Below, in pieces: positions 1 through 7,908 of a DNA stretch of 7,908 bases. Position numbers and translations under genes: made by a program. The stretch comes from Fidelibacterota bacterium. GTDB lineage: Bacteria; Fidelibacterota; Marinisomatia; Marinisomatales; UBA1611. Within the stretch, counting starts at the first letter, position 1; the number at the start of each line of letters is the position of its first letter. The stretch is from NCBI GenBank assembly GCA_002717915.1, contig PBCV01000004.1:13126-21033 (forward strand), read 5' to 3'. The notes below the pieces were generated by a model. It was not told the origin of the DNA and ran no database searches. It saw nothing but the letters and a program-made list of their open reading frames with translations.

Positions 1-1434
1 ACGCTACGGGAAGATGGAGTCAATCCTTACCCCACAAATTTTGATCCTTCTCATACAAGTGAAACCATTAAATCCAATTATAATAACCTGGAAGGGGAAA
101 CGGTCAAAATTGCAGGTCGCGTCATGGCGATTCGAAAAATGGGAAAAGCATCTTTTGCACAGGTGATGGACTTGGAAGGGCGGATTCAATTTTTCATCAA
201 GCGGGACGATGTTGGTGAAAAATTCTACGCGCATTTCAAATTGTTGGATATTGGTGATTATGTGGGTGTGGAAGGCACTGTGTTTACCACTAAAACAGGT
301 GAGATTACTATTCATACGTCTGTTCTTACAATCCTGGCAAAAAGTATTCGTCCCCTGCCCATTGTAAAAGAAAAGGATGGGGAAGTTTTTGATGCATTTA
401 CTGATAAAGAACAGCGCTACAGGAACCGTCACCTTGACCTGATCCTCAATTCGGAAGTAAAAGAAACATTTATAAAGCGGGCTGCTATTATTAAATCCAT
501 ACGGAAATTTTTAGATGAAAAAGGATTTTTGGAGGTTGAGACACCCGTACTGCAGCCCCTATACGGCGGTGCCAATGCACGCCCCTTTACCACACATCAT
601 CATGCATTGGATCATACCCTTTTTCTACGCATTGCTGATGAATTGTATCTAAAAAGGCTCATTATTGGCGGGATAGACCGTGTCTACGAAATCGCCAAAG
701 ATTTTCGCAATGAAGGCATGGATCGAAATCACAATCCAGAATTCACAATGCTGGAATTTTACTGGGCCTATGCTGATTATGAAGATTGCATGGATCTGGT
801 GGAAAACATGATTCAGGAAACAGCGGAAAAAGTAGAAGCCTTAAATGTGGATTGGGGTGGAATGGATATTAATCTTTCCAAGAACTTTGAAAGAAAATCG
901 TTTCTTGAACTGTTGAAAGAAGCCACAGGGCACAATCTTGGGAATGTTAACGAGGATCAACTTCGAAAAGTGTGCAAAGAAAAAGACGTGGAAGTGGGAG
1001 ATAATGACAATTATGGACAAATGCTGGATGAATTGATGAGCCAACTCGTAGAACCACATTTGATTAAACCTACATTCGTTATTGATTACCCTAAAGCCAT
1101 ATCTCCCTTAGCAAAAGCACATCGCAATGGAGATCCGAATTTGGTCGAACGTTTTGAACTGTTCATTGGTGGTGCAGAATTTGCCAATTCTTTTTCAGAG
1201 TTAAATGATCCGGTTGATCAGCGAAAAAGGCTGGAAGCACAGGCAGCCTTAAAAGAACGGGGAGATGAAGAAGCACAACCGGTTGATGAGAATTTTATTC
1301 AAGCCATAGAGTGCGGTATGCCACCAACGGGCGGGGTTGGCATAGGGATCGATCGCCTCACGATGCTTTTGACTGGCAATCGTTGGATCAAGGACGTCAT
1401 CCTCTTTCCGACGCTTCGTCCCGAAAATTTCTGA
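1..1434 (+). CDS. lysS: Lysyl-tRNA synthetase, class II (5' end missing)
   Basis: This cytoplasmic enzyme attaches lysine to tRNA-Lys using ATP. The frame is open from the first base, giving 477 visible residues before TGA at 1432. By comparison with E. coli LysS (505 aa) about 15-25 N-terminal residues lie outside the window. The ATG at 124 is internal, because the upstream codons already read as LysS-like sequence (NPYPTNFDPSHTS). The order is an N-terminal OB-fold anticodon-binding domain (about visible residues 18-125, including MGKASF and GRIQ) and then the class II catalytic core. Motif 2 is FRNEG...HNPEFTMLEFY, with its arginine at visible residue 236. Motif 3 is GIGIDRL, with its arginine at 452, followed by the family ending DVILFPTLRPE. 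FIGGAEFANSFSELNDP matches the lysine-pocket region. All core motifs look intact. Its stop is 2 nt before the next gene, which suggests co-transcription with the exporter genes. Confidence 0.97.
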   Translation, partial: TLREDGVNPYPTNFDPSHTSETIKSNYNNLEGETVKIAGRVMAIRKMGKASFAQVMDLEGRIQFFIKRDDVGEKFYAHFKLLDIGDYVGVEGTVFTTKTGEITIHTSVLTILAKSIRPLPIVKEKDGEVFDAFTDKEQRYRNRHLDLILNSEVKETFIKRAAIIKSIRKFLDEKGFLEVETPVLQPLYGGANARPFTTHHHALDHTLFLRIADELYLKRLIIGGIDRVYEIAKDFRNEGMDRNHNPEFTMLEFYWAYADYEDCMDLVENMIQETAEKVEALNVDWGGMDINLSKNFERKSFLELLKEATGHNLGNVNEDQLRKVCKEKDVEVGDNDNYGQMLDELMSQLVEPHLIKPTFVIDYPKAISPLAKAHRNGDPNLVERFELFIGGAEFANSFSELNDPVDQRKRLEAQAALKERGDEEAQPVDENFIQAIECGMPPTGGVGIGIDRLTMLLTGNRWIKDVILFPTLRPENF

Positions 1435-1436
1435 TT

Positions 1437-2603
1437 ATGCCTCTAAGCCTGCGGCTGGCACTTCGCTTCGTATTTTCCCCTAAACAAGGAAGTTTTTCCA
1501 GCTACGCAAGCTGGCTTGCCATTGGAGGACTTGCAATCGGCATTGCTGCCCTGATGCTTACTGCGAGTATTATACATGGGTTCCAGCAGGTAATTTCTGA
1601 GAAATTATCTTCCTTTGAAGGGCAGGGCAGGATCCAGCATATTCTTGGAAATTCAATCGATCTTACTGATCCAACGCTGGATTCACTTATTCAGCGTTCT
1701 TCCAATACAGTTGTACCCTTTGTCCGAGGGGTTTGCATGGTTAGGTCTGGGTCCAAAGCTGAAGGGGTTTTGGTTGAAGGGGTTCAATCCCTTCCAAAAT
1801 CAATTTCAAACCACGACTTTGAACACATCCATGAAGGTGAAATTGTAATGGGAAGGGGCCTGGCAAATGGGCTGAATATCAAGAAAGGAGACCGGGTATT
1901 CATTCAGGTATTTTCATCTGGACACTCTTTTTCAAATACACCACGGATCAGGCCTATGGTCGTAAAGGATATTTTTTATTCAGGGCTTCAGGAATATGAT
2001 AAAACCCTGGCCTATACCAATCTGAAAGATGCACGAGACCTTTTTGGGTTTAAAACGGATGCTGCAACTGGATTAATTGTGAATGATACTGAATTATCGC
2101 CTTTTATCACGGAAATGAATTATCCTTATTATTTTGAAACCTGGCGCGAGCGCCATGCGCTGTTGTTTGAATGGATCACCCTGCAACGCTGGCCCGCATA
2201 TATTATGTTTGGACTTATTGCGTTGGTTGGAATTATCAATCTGCTGGCAGCCATAAACATGATCATTTTAGAAAAATCGGGGCAAATAGGGATTCTTATG
2301 GCCCAGGGTACACCTATACCTGCACTGAAACGAATTTTCATGTTCCAAGGCGGATTTATTGGGTTCATGGGTGGAATTATTGGTGGATTGCTTTCTACTG
2401 TGATCATTGTGTTACAATTCAAATTTGAGATTCTGAGCATTCCTGCAGAAATCTATTTCATGGACCAAATTCCTTTTTCCTTTGACTTTTCTGCTTTTGG
2501 AATTATTCTTACTCTTGTATTCTTTTTTTCCATTTTGGCATCTTGGTGGCCTACGAAAACATTAACACGAATGAATCCTGCTGCCGTATTGAGGTACGAA
2601 TGA
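1437..2603 (+). CDS. LolC/LolE-family ABC transporter permease (first copy)
   Basis: This is a probable inner-membrane subunit of the lipoprotein-releasing LolCDE complex, 388 aa (E. coli LolC and LolE are about 400-414). The MacB/FtsX-type layout is visible: a short cytoplasmic N-terminus, TM1 at about residues 27-47, a large periplasmic domain (about 48-252), then TM2 (254-277), TM3 (303-328) and TM4 (351-371). Family marks are SGLQEYDKTLAYT in the periplasmic domain, the coupling-helix stretch EKSGQIGILMAQGTP after TM2, PAEIYFMDQIP before TM4, and the classic end NPAAVLRYE. I chose ATG 1437 because MPLSLRLALRFVF matches the family N-terminus, while the in-frame extension back to 1311 lies wholly inside lysS and does not resemble a permease. 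No Shine-Dalgarno motif precedes this start, so translation may be coupled to the lysS stop. LolC cannot be told from LolE here. A different MacB-like substrate is the alternative, but the lolD next door makes Lol the best reading. Confidence 0.9.
   Translation: MPLSLRLALRFVFSPKQGSFSSYASWLAIGGLAIGIAALMLTASIIHGFQQVISEKLSSFEGQGRIQHILGNSIDLTDPTLDSLIQRSSNTVVPFVRGVCMVRSGSKAEGVLVEGVQSLPKSISNHDFEHIHEGEIVMGRGLANGLNIKKGDRVFIQVFSSGHSFSNTPRIRPMVVKDIFYSGLQEYDKTLAYTNLKDARDLFGFKTDAATGLIVNDTELSPFITEMNYPYYFETWRERHALLFEWITLQRWPAYIMFGLIALVGIINLLAAINMIILEKSGQIGILMAQGTPIPALKRIFMFQGGFIGFMGGIIGGLLSTVIIVLQFKFEILSIPAEIYFMDQIPFSFDFSAFGIILTLVFFFSILASWWPTKTLTRMNPAAVLRYE
2591..2595 (+). promoter_or_regulatory. Ribosome binding site of the second permease
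   Basis: GAGGT lies 4 nt before ATG 2600, inside the last codons of the first permease. It supports ATG 2600 rather than the in-frame ATG at 2543, whose extra 19 residues do not resemble a permease N-terminus. Confidence 0.6.
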
Positions 2604-3766
2604 ACTGGGAAAAATTTATCTCAAACCGATTTTATGATTCTTCAAAAAATCAGGGATGGTATTCCGGCCTCTTTTCAATGATCGGCATGGGTGTTGGCTG
2701 TTTTGCTATGATTATTTCATTATCGGTCATGAACGGATTTGAAACCCTTGTCCATGGAAAATTAAAAGGATTTGAAGGTGACCTTCGTATTGTGGGGCAC
2801 ATGTCCGAAACCCCTGTCTTAGGGTTGAATGGAATTGAGGCTGCAATGCCCTATATGGAACGGCGGGGTGTCATTGAATCCAATGACGTGCAGAAAGTGG
2901 TTTCCCTGAAAGCCGTGAATGAAAAAACGATGGAATCATTCTACAACCTTCCCCTACGTGGAGTTACTCCAAAGGCTGGACAGGTAGCAATTGGCCAGGA
3001 CCTGGCCTACCGGTTGGGAAAGGATATAGGGGATGAGATCATTGTTTACAGCCCCATTGATCAAGCCATTGGTTTTGGACTGCCGCCCAGAAAGAAACTG
3101 GTAATCAGTGCTATTTTTTCAACAAAAGTACTTGATTATGATGACCGTTTTGTTTTTCTCTCAATGAGTGATGGAAAAAGTCTATTCAGGCGAAAATCTG
3201 GATATGATGGCGTGGACCTTAGAATCAAGCCCAATTCAGATATAAATCAGATTAAGTATGATCTTATTCACAATATGGGTCCTGAAATGGAAATTCAATC
3301 CTGGGAAGATCTGAACCGGTCTCTGGTGGATGCCATGAAAATGGAGCGCCTGGGAACTATCGTAATTCTGTGCCTGATCTTTCTTGTAGCTGCTTTTAAC
3401 CTGGCGGCTGCTCTGACACTTATTTCTATTCAAAGAATGAAAGAAGTAGGTATCTTAAGAGCCATGGGTGCACCAACTCATTCTGTTTTGAAGATGATAA
3501 TTCAATTGGGCTTGAGCCGGGCAGGGAAAGGTGCAATATCCGGTTTTGTAAGCGGAATTTTTCTTGTCCTTGTTCAAACTAAATTTTCACTGATCCCAAT
3601 CCCATCAGATATTTATTTTGTTGATGCACTTCCCATGGTGCTTATGCCAAGAGATTTATTTATTATTGTAATTCTTTCATTCATATTTATTATTGCTGCC
3701 TCATATACATCGGGAAGAAAGTTAGCTCATTCCAATATCAAGGAGGCACTCCAGTGGGCGAAATAG
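2600..3766 (+). CDS. LolC/LolE-family ABC transporter permease (second copy)
   Basis: This is the probable partner permease of the preceding gene, also 388 aa, so the two likely form the LolC-LolE heterodimer that LolD drives. The start overlaps the upstream stop as ATGA (2600-2603). TM1 is at about residues 23-45 and is followed by SVMNGFE, a strong LolC/LolE mark. A periplasmic domain follows (about 46-250), with GLPPRKK and FSTKVLDYDDRFVFLS matching the family's conserved 'PR...F...YD...' stretch. TM2 is at about 252-275, then the coupling helix with QRMKEVGILRAMGAP, a weak TM3 (about 311-326) and TM4 (about 353-369). Two features are odd. TM3 is preceded by SRAGKG, with Arg307 and Lys310 where relatives are usually glycine-rich and apolar. 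The C-terminus reads NIKEALQWAK instead of the usual NPAEALRYE-like ending; this end overlaps lolD by 13 nt. There is no sign of a frameshift. Confidence 0.9.
   Translation: MNWEKFISNRFYDSSKNQGWYSGLFSMIGMGVGCFAMIISLSVMNGFETLVHGKLKGFEGDLRIVGHMSETPVLGLNGIEAAMPYMERRGVIESNDVQKVVSLKAVNEKTMESFYNLPLRGVTPKAGQVAIGQDLAYRLGKDIGDEIIVYSPIDQAIGFGLPPRKKLVISAIFSTKVLDYDDRFVFLSMSDGKSLFRRKSGYDGVDLRIKPNSDINQIKYDLIHNMGPEMEIQSWEDLNRSLVDAMKMERLGTIVILCLIFLVAAFNLAAALTLISIQRMKEVGILRAMGAPTHSVLKMIIQLGLSRAGKGAISGFVSGIFLVLVQTKFSLIPIPSDIYFVDALPMVLMPRDLFIIVILSFIFIIAASYTSGRKLAHSNIKEALQWAK
3741..3746 (+). promoter_or_regulatory. Ribosome binding site that decides the GTG start of lolD
   Basis: A perfect AGGAGG sits inside the last codons of the second permease, 7 nt before GTG 3754. 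No ATG lies at a suitable distance in this frame, so this motif is what fixes the non-ATG start of lolD. Confidence 0.8.
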
Positions 3767-4425
3767 TTCTCCAAGCAACCAAAATCTGTAAATCTTACAC
3801 AAACGGTAACCATCAACTTTCTGTCCTTGAAAATTTTTCCCTTAGTGTAGAAAAAAATGACATTATTACAATCATGGGGCAGTCCGGCTCGGGAAAATCC
3901 ACGGCCTTGAATATTTTAGGGACCCTGGATCAGCCGGATTCTGGTTCCCTTGAAATTAGCGGAACCCGGGTTAATAATTTAGATGAGATGCACCTATCGG
4001 AGATTCGGAATCGGGACATTGGTTTTGTATTTCAATTCCATCACCTGCTTCCGGAATTTTCTGCACTTGAAAATGCATTAGTTCCAGCCTGGATTAGCGG
4101 GAATCAAGAAAAGAAAAATGATGCATTAATATTGTTCGAAACAATGGGGTTGCTGGATCGTGTGGATCATTTACCCAGCCAGTTATCGGGCGGGGAACGA
4201 TCCAGGGTTGCTGTTATACGTGCCTTAATGAATCAACCTAAGATTTTGCTTGCCGATGAGCCGACGGGCAATCTTGATGAAAAAAATGCCATAAAACTCA
4301 TTGACCTTTTAGGTAAAATAAACAGAGATTTTGATCAATCAATCGTATTAACTACCCATAATCCTGATGTGGCTGCATTCGGTCATAAACAATTTAAACT
4401 TGAGAACGGATTTCTATACGAATAA
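3754..4425 (+). CDS. lolD: Lipoprotein-releasing system ATP-binding protein LolD
   Basis: This is the cytoplasmic ATPase of the LolCDE exporter. It powers extraction of lipoproteins from the inner membrane for transfer to the periplasmic carrier LolA. At 223 aa it has the normal length (E. coli LolD 233). All ABC motifs are present in order: Walker A GQSGSGKST (42-50, Lys48), Q-loop Gln94, signature LSGGE (144-148), Walker B ILLADEP (164-170, catalytic Glu169), D-loop GNLD (172-175) and switch His202. FQFHHLLPEFSALENALVPA, just after the Q-loop, is characteristic of LolD within the MacB/LolD branch. Translation starts at GTG behind a perfect AGGAGG, overlapping the upstream permease by 13 nt, which suggests matched production of ATPase and permease. 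MacB-type ATPases are the nearest alternative, but the two four-helix LolC/E permeases beside it make LolD much more likely. Confidence 0.94.
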   Translation: MGEIVLQATKICKSYTNGNHQLSVLENFSLSVEKNDIITIMGQSGSGKSTALNILGTLDQPDSGSLEISGTRVNNLDEMHLSEIRNRDIGFVFQFHHLLPEFSALENALVPAWISGNQEKKNDALILFETMGLLDRVDHLPSQLSGGERSRVAVIRALMNQPKILLADEPTGNLDEKNAIKLIDLLGKINRDFDQSIVLTTHNPDVAAFGHKQFKLENGFLYE

Positions 4426-4428
4426 AGT

Positions 4429-4432
4429 AGGA
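4429..4432 (+). promoter_or_regulatory. Ribosome binding site of clpC
   Basis: AGGA lies 5 nt before ATG 4438 within the 12-nt lolD-clpC gap. The gap is too short to hold a promoter, so any promoter private to clpC would have to lie inside lolD. Confidence 0.5.
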
Positions 4433-4437
4433 TTCAA

Positions 4438-6909
4438 ATGAAAGAAAATTTTTCCAAGCGCGTCCAGCTTATTATAAAACAGTCCAAGGAGGAAGCGATC
4501 CGACTGGGACACAGCTATGTAGGCTCTGAACATCTCCTTTTGGGAATGTTAAAAGAGAATCCGGGTCTAGCAAAGAAGGTTTTGGATGTGTACGATATTG
4601 ACCCTGATGAAATGGTGGCCATGATTGAAGATATGATCAAGTCATCCGGTGGCACCATGACACTTGGACATCTACCTTTAACCCGAAGGGCCGAACGCAT
4701 TCTGAGAAATGCATTCAGTGAAGCATCTTCCAGGGGTGAGACTATGGCAGATGATGAACATTTATTGTTGGCTTTGCTCCGTGAATCAGAGGGAATTGCC
4801 AGTGATATTCTCAAATCATTTTCTCTGGACTATGACACAGTCAGCGATTTGGTCCAGTCGGGTGGAGAAGAAGAATCGGAACTGGAATTAGAACGTTCTC
4901 CAGAACCCTCCAGTAAAAGTAAGACACCTACACTGGACCATTTTTCCAGAGATATTACTCAAATGGCGAAGAAAGGGAAATTGGACCCGGTTATAGGACG
5001 GGAAAGTGAGATTGAGAGGGTTGCCCAGATTTTGACCCGACGAAAAAAAAATAATCCCGTTCTAATTGGCGAACCAGGGGTGGGTAAAACAGCTATCATT
5101 GAAGGTCTGGCACAAAGAATCATCCGGAAAACGGTTCCAAGAATTCTTCACAACCAGAGAATCCTATCTTTAGACCTAGCCGCTATCGTTGCTGGAACAA
5201 AATACCGCGGTCAATTTGAAGAGCGATTAAAAAGTGTTATGATAGAATTGGAAATGAACGAAAATATCATTGTTTTTATAGATGAAATCCATACCCTTGT
5301 TGGTGCTGGCGGTGCATCGGGTTCTCTGGATGCTTCCAACATGTTCAAGCCTTCCCTGGCCCGAGGGGACATTCATTGCATTGGTGCTACCACTATGGAT
5401 GAATACAGGAAATATATAGAAAAAGATGGTGCATTGGACCGCAGATTTCAGAAAATAACTGTAAATCCTCCTTCAACCGAGGAATCCATGGATATTCTAC
5501 ACGGGCTGAAGGAACAATATCAAGAACACCATAAAGTGGAGTATACTGATAAAGCCATTGAGGCGTGTGTCCATTTATCCGAGCGATACATTTCTGAAAG
5601 ATTTCTTCCAGACAAAGCCATCGATGTCATGGATGAAGCGGGGGCTCGTGCCCACCTGTATAACCTGGAAGTACCAAAAAGTATTTTGAATATTGAGAAT
5701 GATCTTCAACACGTGAGAGAAGAAAAAGAGATCAAAGTATCTGACCAGTTGTTTGAAGATGCTGCTGTTCTTCGGGATAAGGAAAGAAAATTATTAAAAA
5801 AATTAGGAAAAGCACAAAAAGACTGGCAGCAGAAAGAAGGAAAGGTCTCGGTTAAAATTAATTCTGAAAATATTGCTGATGTTGTCTCGTTAATGACAGG
5901 GATCCCTCTATCAAAAGTAGCTGAATCGGAAAGCCAGAGGCTTTTACAACTAAACAACGAGTTAAGCAATTATATTGTTGGTCAAGAGGAAGCGATCAGT
6001 AGCCTGACCAATGCTATTCGGCGTTCCAGGACAGGTCTTAAGAACCCCAATCGACCTATAGGAGTATTTCTCTTTTTGGGTCCAACGGGTGTAGGAAAAA
6101 CAGAATTGGCGAAATCTCTAGCAAAATATTTATTTCCTCATAACCAGGCTTTGGTAAAAGTTGATATGTCTGAATTCACAGAACGATTTTCAATGTCAAG
6201 GTTGATAGGTGCACCGCCTGGCTATGTGGGATACGAGGAAGGCGGGGAACTTACTGAAAAAGTCCGCCGAAACCCTTATTCAGTTGTTTTGCTGGATGAA
6301 ATAGAAAAAGGGCATCCAGATATATTTCATGTGTTACTTCAGGTATTTGATGAAGGTGTATTAACTGATGGACTTGGAAGGAAAGTTGATTTTAGAAATT
6401 CAATTGTTATTATGACATCTAATATGGGAACGAGAGATCTTAGAAACAGTGGTTTTGGTTTCGGCAGCCATGGGGATGATGAGAATTATAATAAAATGAA
6501 AGAAAGGATTATGGAACGGGTCCAATCTTTATTTTCACCTGAACTGATGAACCGCATCGATGAATCGATCGTATTTCATTCTTTGACTGAATCGAATGTG
6601 TATCAAATCATTGATCTCCAAGTCTCAGATCTTATTCAAAACCTTTCTAAACTCGGACTTAACCTTCAATTAAACAAATCTGCAAAAAAGTGTCTTGCCC
6701 ACCGGGGATTTGACCCAAGATACGGTGTGCGCCTCTTGCGTCGGGAGATCCAAAGATCGCTGGAAGACCCAATTTCTGAGATGCTGCTTAAGAACGTTTT
6801 CACTCAAGGTACAACCATTTCGGTTAAAGCTCTGAAAAATGAACTTATTTTTGATTATAAGCCAGGTGAAAAGCCTAAACCAAAATCACCGAAATTACCT
6901 TCTAAATAA
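4438..6909 (+). CDS. clpC: ATP-dependent unfoldase ClpC (Hsp100, AAA+)
   Basis: This cytoplasmic hexameric unfoldase normally feeds proteins into ClpP; its 823 aa are typical for ClpC. The N-domain (about 1-143) has two Clp_N repeats, each with a conserved EH (Glu31, Glu107), and an acidic linker (about 144-165) follows. The first AAA+ module has Walker A GEPGVGKT (211-218), pore loop KYRG (Tyr256), Walker B VFIDEIH (279-285) and arginine finger DRRF (334-337). A short middle domain carries a UVR motif (about 436-457, [11 protein letters not shown]), which marks ClpC rather than ClpB or ClpA. The second module has Walker A GPTGVGKT (548-555), pore loop GYVG (Tyr596), Walker [10 protein letters not shown] (616-624), arginine finger ELMNRID (Arg706) and sensor 2 GVRLLRR (Arg765). 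GFGFG (672-676) sits where the ClpP-docking loop is expected. The protein ends in a Lys/Pro-rich tail (about 808-823). No catalytic residue appears lost. It starts 12 nt after lolD, so it is likely co-transcribed with the exporter. Confidence 0.96.
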   Translation: MKENFSKRVQLIIKQSKEEAIRLGHSYVGSEHLLLGMLKENPGLAKKVLDVYDIDPDEMVAMIEDMIKSSGGTMTLGHLPLTRRAERILRNAFSEASSRGETMADDEHLLLALLRESEGIASDILKSFSLDYDTVSDLVQSGGEEESELELERSPEPSSKSKTPTLDHFSRDITQMAKKGKLDPVIGRESEIERVAQILTRRKKNNPVLIGEPGVGKTAIIEGLAQRIIRKTVPRILHNQRILSLDLAAIVAGTKYRGQFEERLKSVMIELEMNENIIVFIDEIHTLVGAGGASGSLDASNMFKPSLARGDIHCIGATTMDEYRKYIEKDGALDRRFQKITVNPPSTEESMDILHGLKEQYQEHHKVEYTDKAIEACVHLSERYISERFLPDKAIDVMDEAGARAHLYNLEVPKSILNIENDLQHVREEKEIKVSDQLFEDAAVLRDKERKLLKKLGKAQKDWQQKEGKVSVKINSENIADVVSLMTGIPLSKVAESESQRLLQLNNELSNYIVGQEEAISSLTNAIRRSRTGLKNPNRPIGVFLFLGPTGVGKTELAKSLAKYLFPHNQALVKVDMSEFTERFSMSRLIGAPPGYVGYEEGGELTEKVRRNPYSVVLLDEIEKGHPDIFHVLLQVFDEGVLTDGLGRKVDFRNSIVIMTSNMGTRDLRNSGFGFGSHGDDENYNKMKERIMERVQSLFSPELMNRIDESIVFHSLTESNVYQIIDLQVSDLIQNLSKLGLNLQLNKSAKKCLAHRGFDPRYGVRLLRREIQRSLEDPISEMLLKNVFTQGTTISVKALKNELIFDYKPGEKPKPKSPKLPSK

Positions 6910-6957
6910 ATATTAGTCTGCCATATAGGATAATATTTTATATTCTTCTGCCTTATT

Positions 6958-6979
6958 GTACCATCATCGTCGGTGGTAC
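6958..6979 (+). terminator. Inverted repeat after clpC: possible weak terminator or dnaK leader hairpin
   Basis: GTACCATC pairs with GGTGGTAC around a 6-nt loop, giving an 8-bp stem with one G-U pair. It begins 48 nt after the clpC stop. The downstream bases TTCCTTGTCT are T-rich but not a clean T run, so a standard intrinsic terminator is only one reading. An operator or an element in the dnaK leader is equally possible. The sequence does not resemble CIRCE. Confidence 0.35.
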
Positions 6980-6984
6980 GTTCC

Positions 6985-7908
<924 letters not shown>

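Noticed and set aside
4..432. 142-codon open frame on the minus strand inside lysS
   Set aside because: It lies entirely antisense to well-conserved LysS sequence, its product resembles no family I know, and it has no separate signals.
1311..1436. 42-residue N-terminal extension of the first permease
   Set aside because: It overlaps the motif 3 end of lysS and its residues do not look like a permease; the ATG at 1437 gives the family N-terminus.
2129..2440. Minus-strand 103-codon frame and plus-strand 85-codon frame (2171-2428) within the first permease
   Set aside because: Both are shadows of a strongly supported permease reading frame covering TM2 and TM3.
4515..4814. Minus-strand frame of 99 codons inside clpC
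   Set aside because: It is antisense to the conserved Clp_N repeats and has no support of its own.

Overview
The window is an ordinary-looking stretch of bacterial chromosome, almost fully coding. All six genes lie on the plus strand: lysS (5' end cut off), two LolC/LolE-type permeases, lolD, clpC, and dnaK (3' end cut off). I see no tRNA, rRNA, CRISPR array, insertion sequence, phage gene or other mobile element, and no stretch above 300 bases without a gene.

Organism. Two things point to a diderm (Gram-negative-type) bacterium. One is the lipoprotein-release exporter LolCDE. The other is the DnaK ATPase domain, which carries the extra segment of roughly 24 residues (about residues 75-98) that Gram-negative-type DnaK has and Bacillus DnaK lacks. 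Clear Shine-Dalgarno motifs precede several starts (GAGGT, AGGAGG, AGGA, GGGGA). This argues mildly against Bacteroidota, which seldom use them. A ClpC-type unfoldase beside LolCDE, with moderate base composition, would suit Neomarinimicrobiota (SAR406/Marinimicrobia) or a neighbour in the wider Fibrobacterota-Chlorobiota-Bacteroidota group. That placement is inference from the proteins as I remember their families and was not tested.

Layout. Positions 1-4425 form a very tight run. lysS stops 2 nt before the first permease; the two permeases overlap by 4 nt (ATGA); the second permease overlaps lolD by 13 nt; lolD starts with GTG behind a perfect AGGAGG. clpC follows lolD after only 12 nt, so it is probably on the same transcript. 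The only real intergenic gap is 129 nt (6910-7038), between clpC and dnaK. It holds an 8-bp-stem inverted repeat and a 10-bp perfect palindrome and is the likely place for a weak terminator plus a dnaK promoter. No CIRCE (HrcA) element is visible there.

How the genes fit together. LysS charges tRNA-Lys. The two permeases and LolD would form an inner-membrane ABC complex that extracts lipoproteins for delivery to the outer membrane. ClpC unfolds proteins, normally for ClpP, and DnaK is the Hsp70 chaperone, so the right half is a protein quality-control block. No new system is evident. The points most worth a second look are the joining of clpC to the Lol exporter genes, the retained candidate phosphoarginine-binding glutamates in the ClpC N-domain, the unusual third membrane segment of the second permease, and the structured clpC-dnaK gap.
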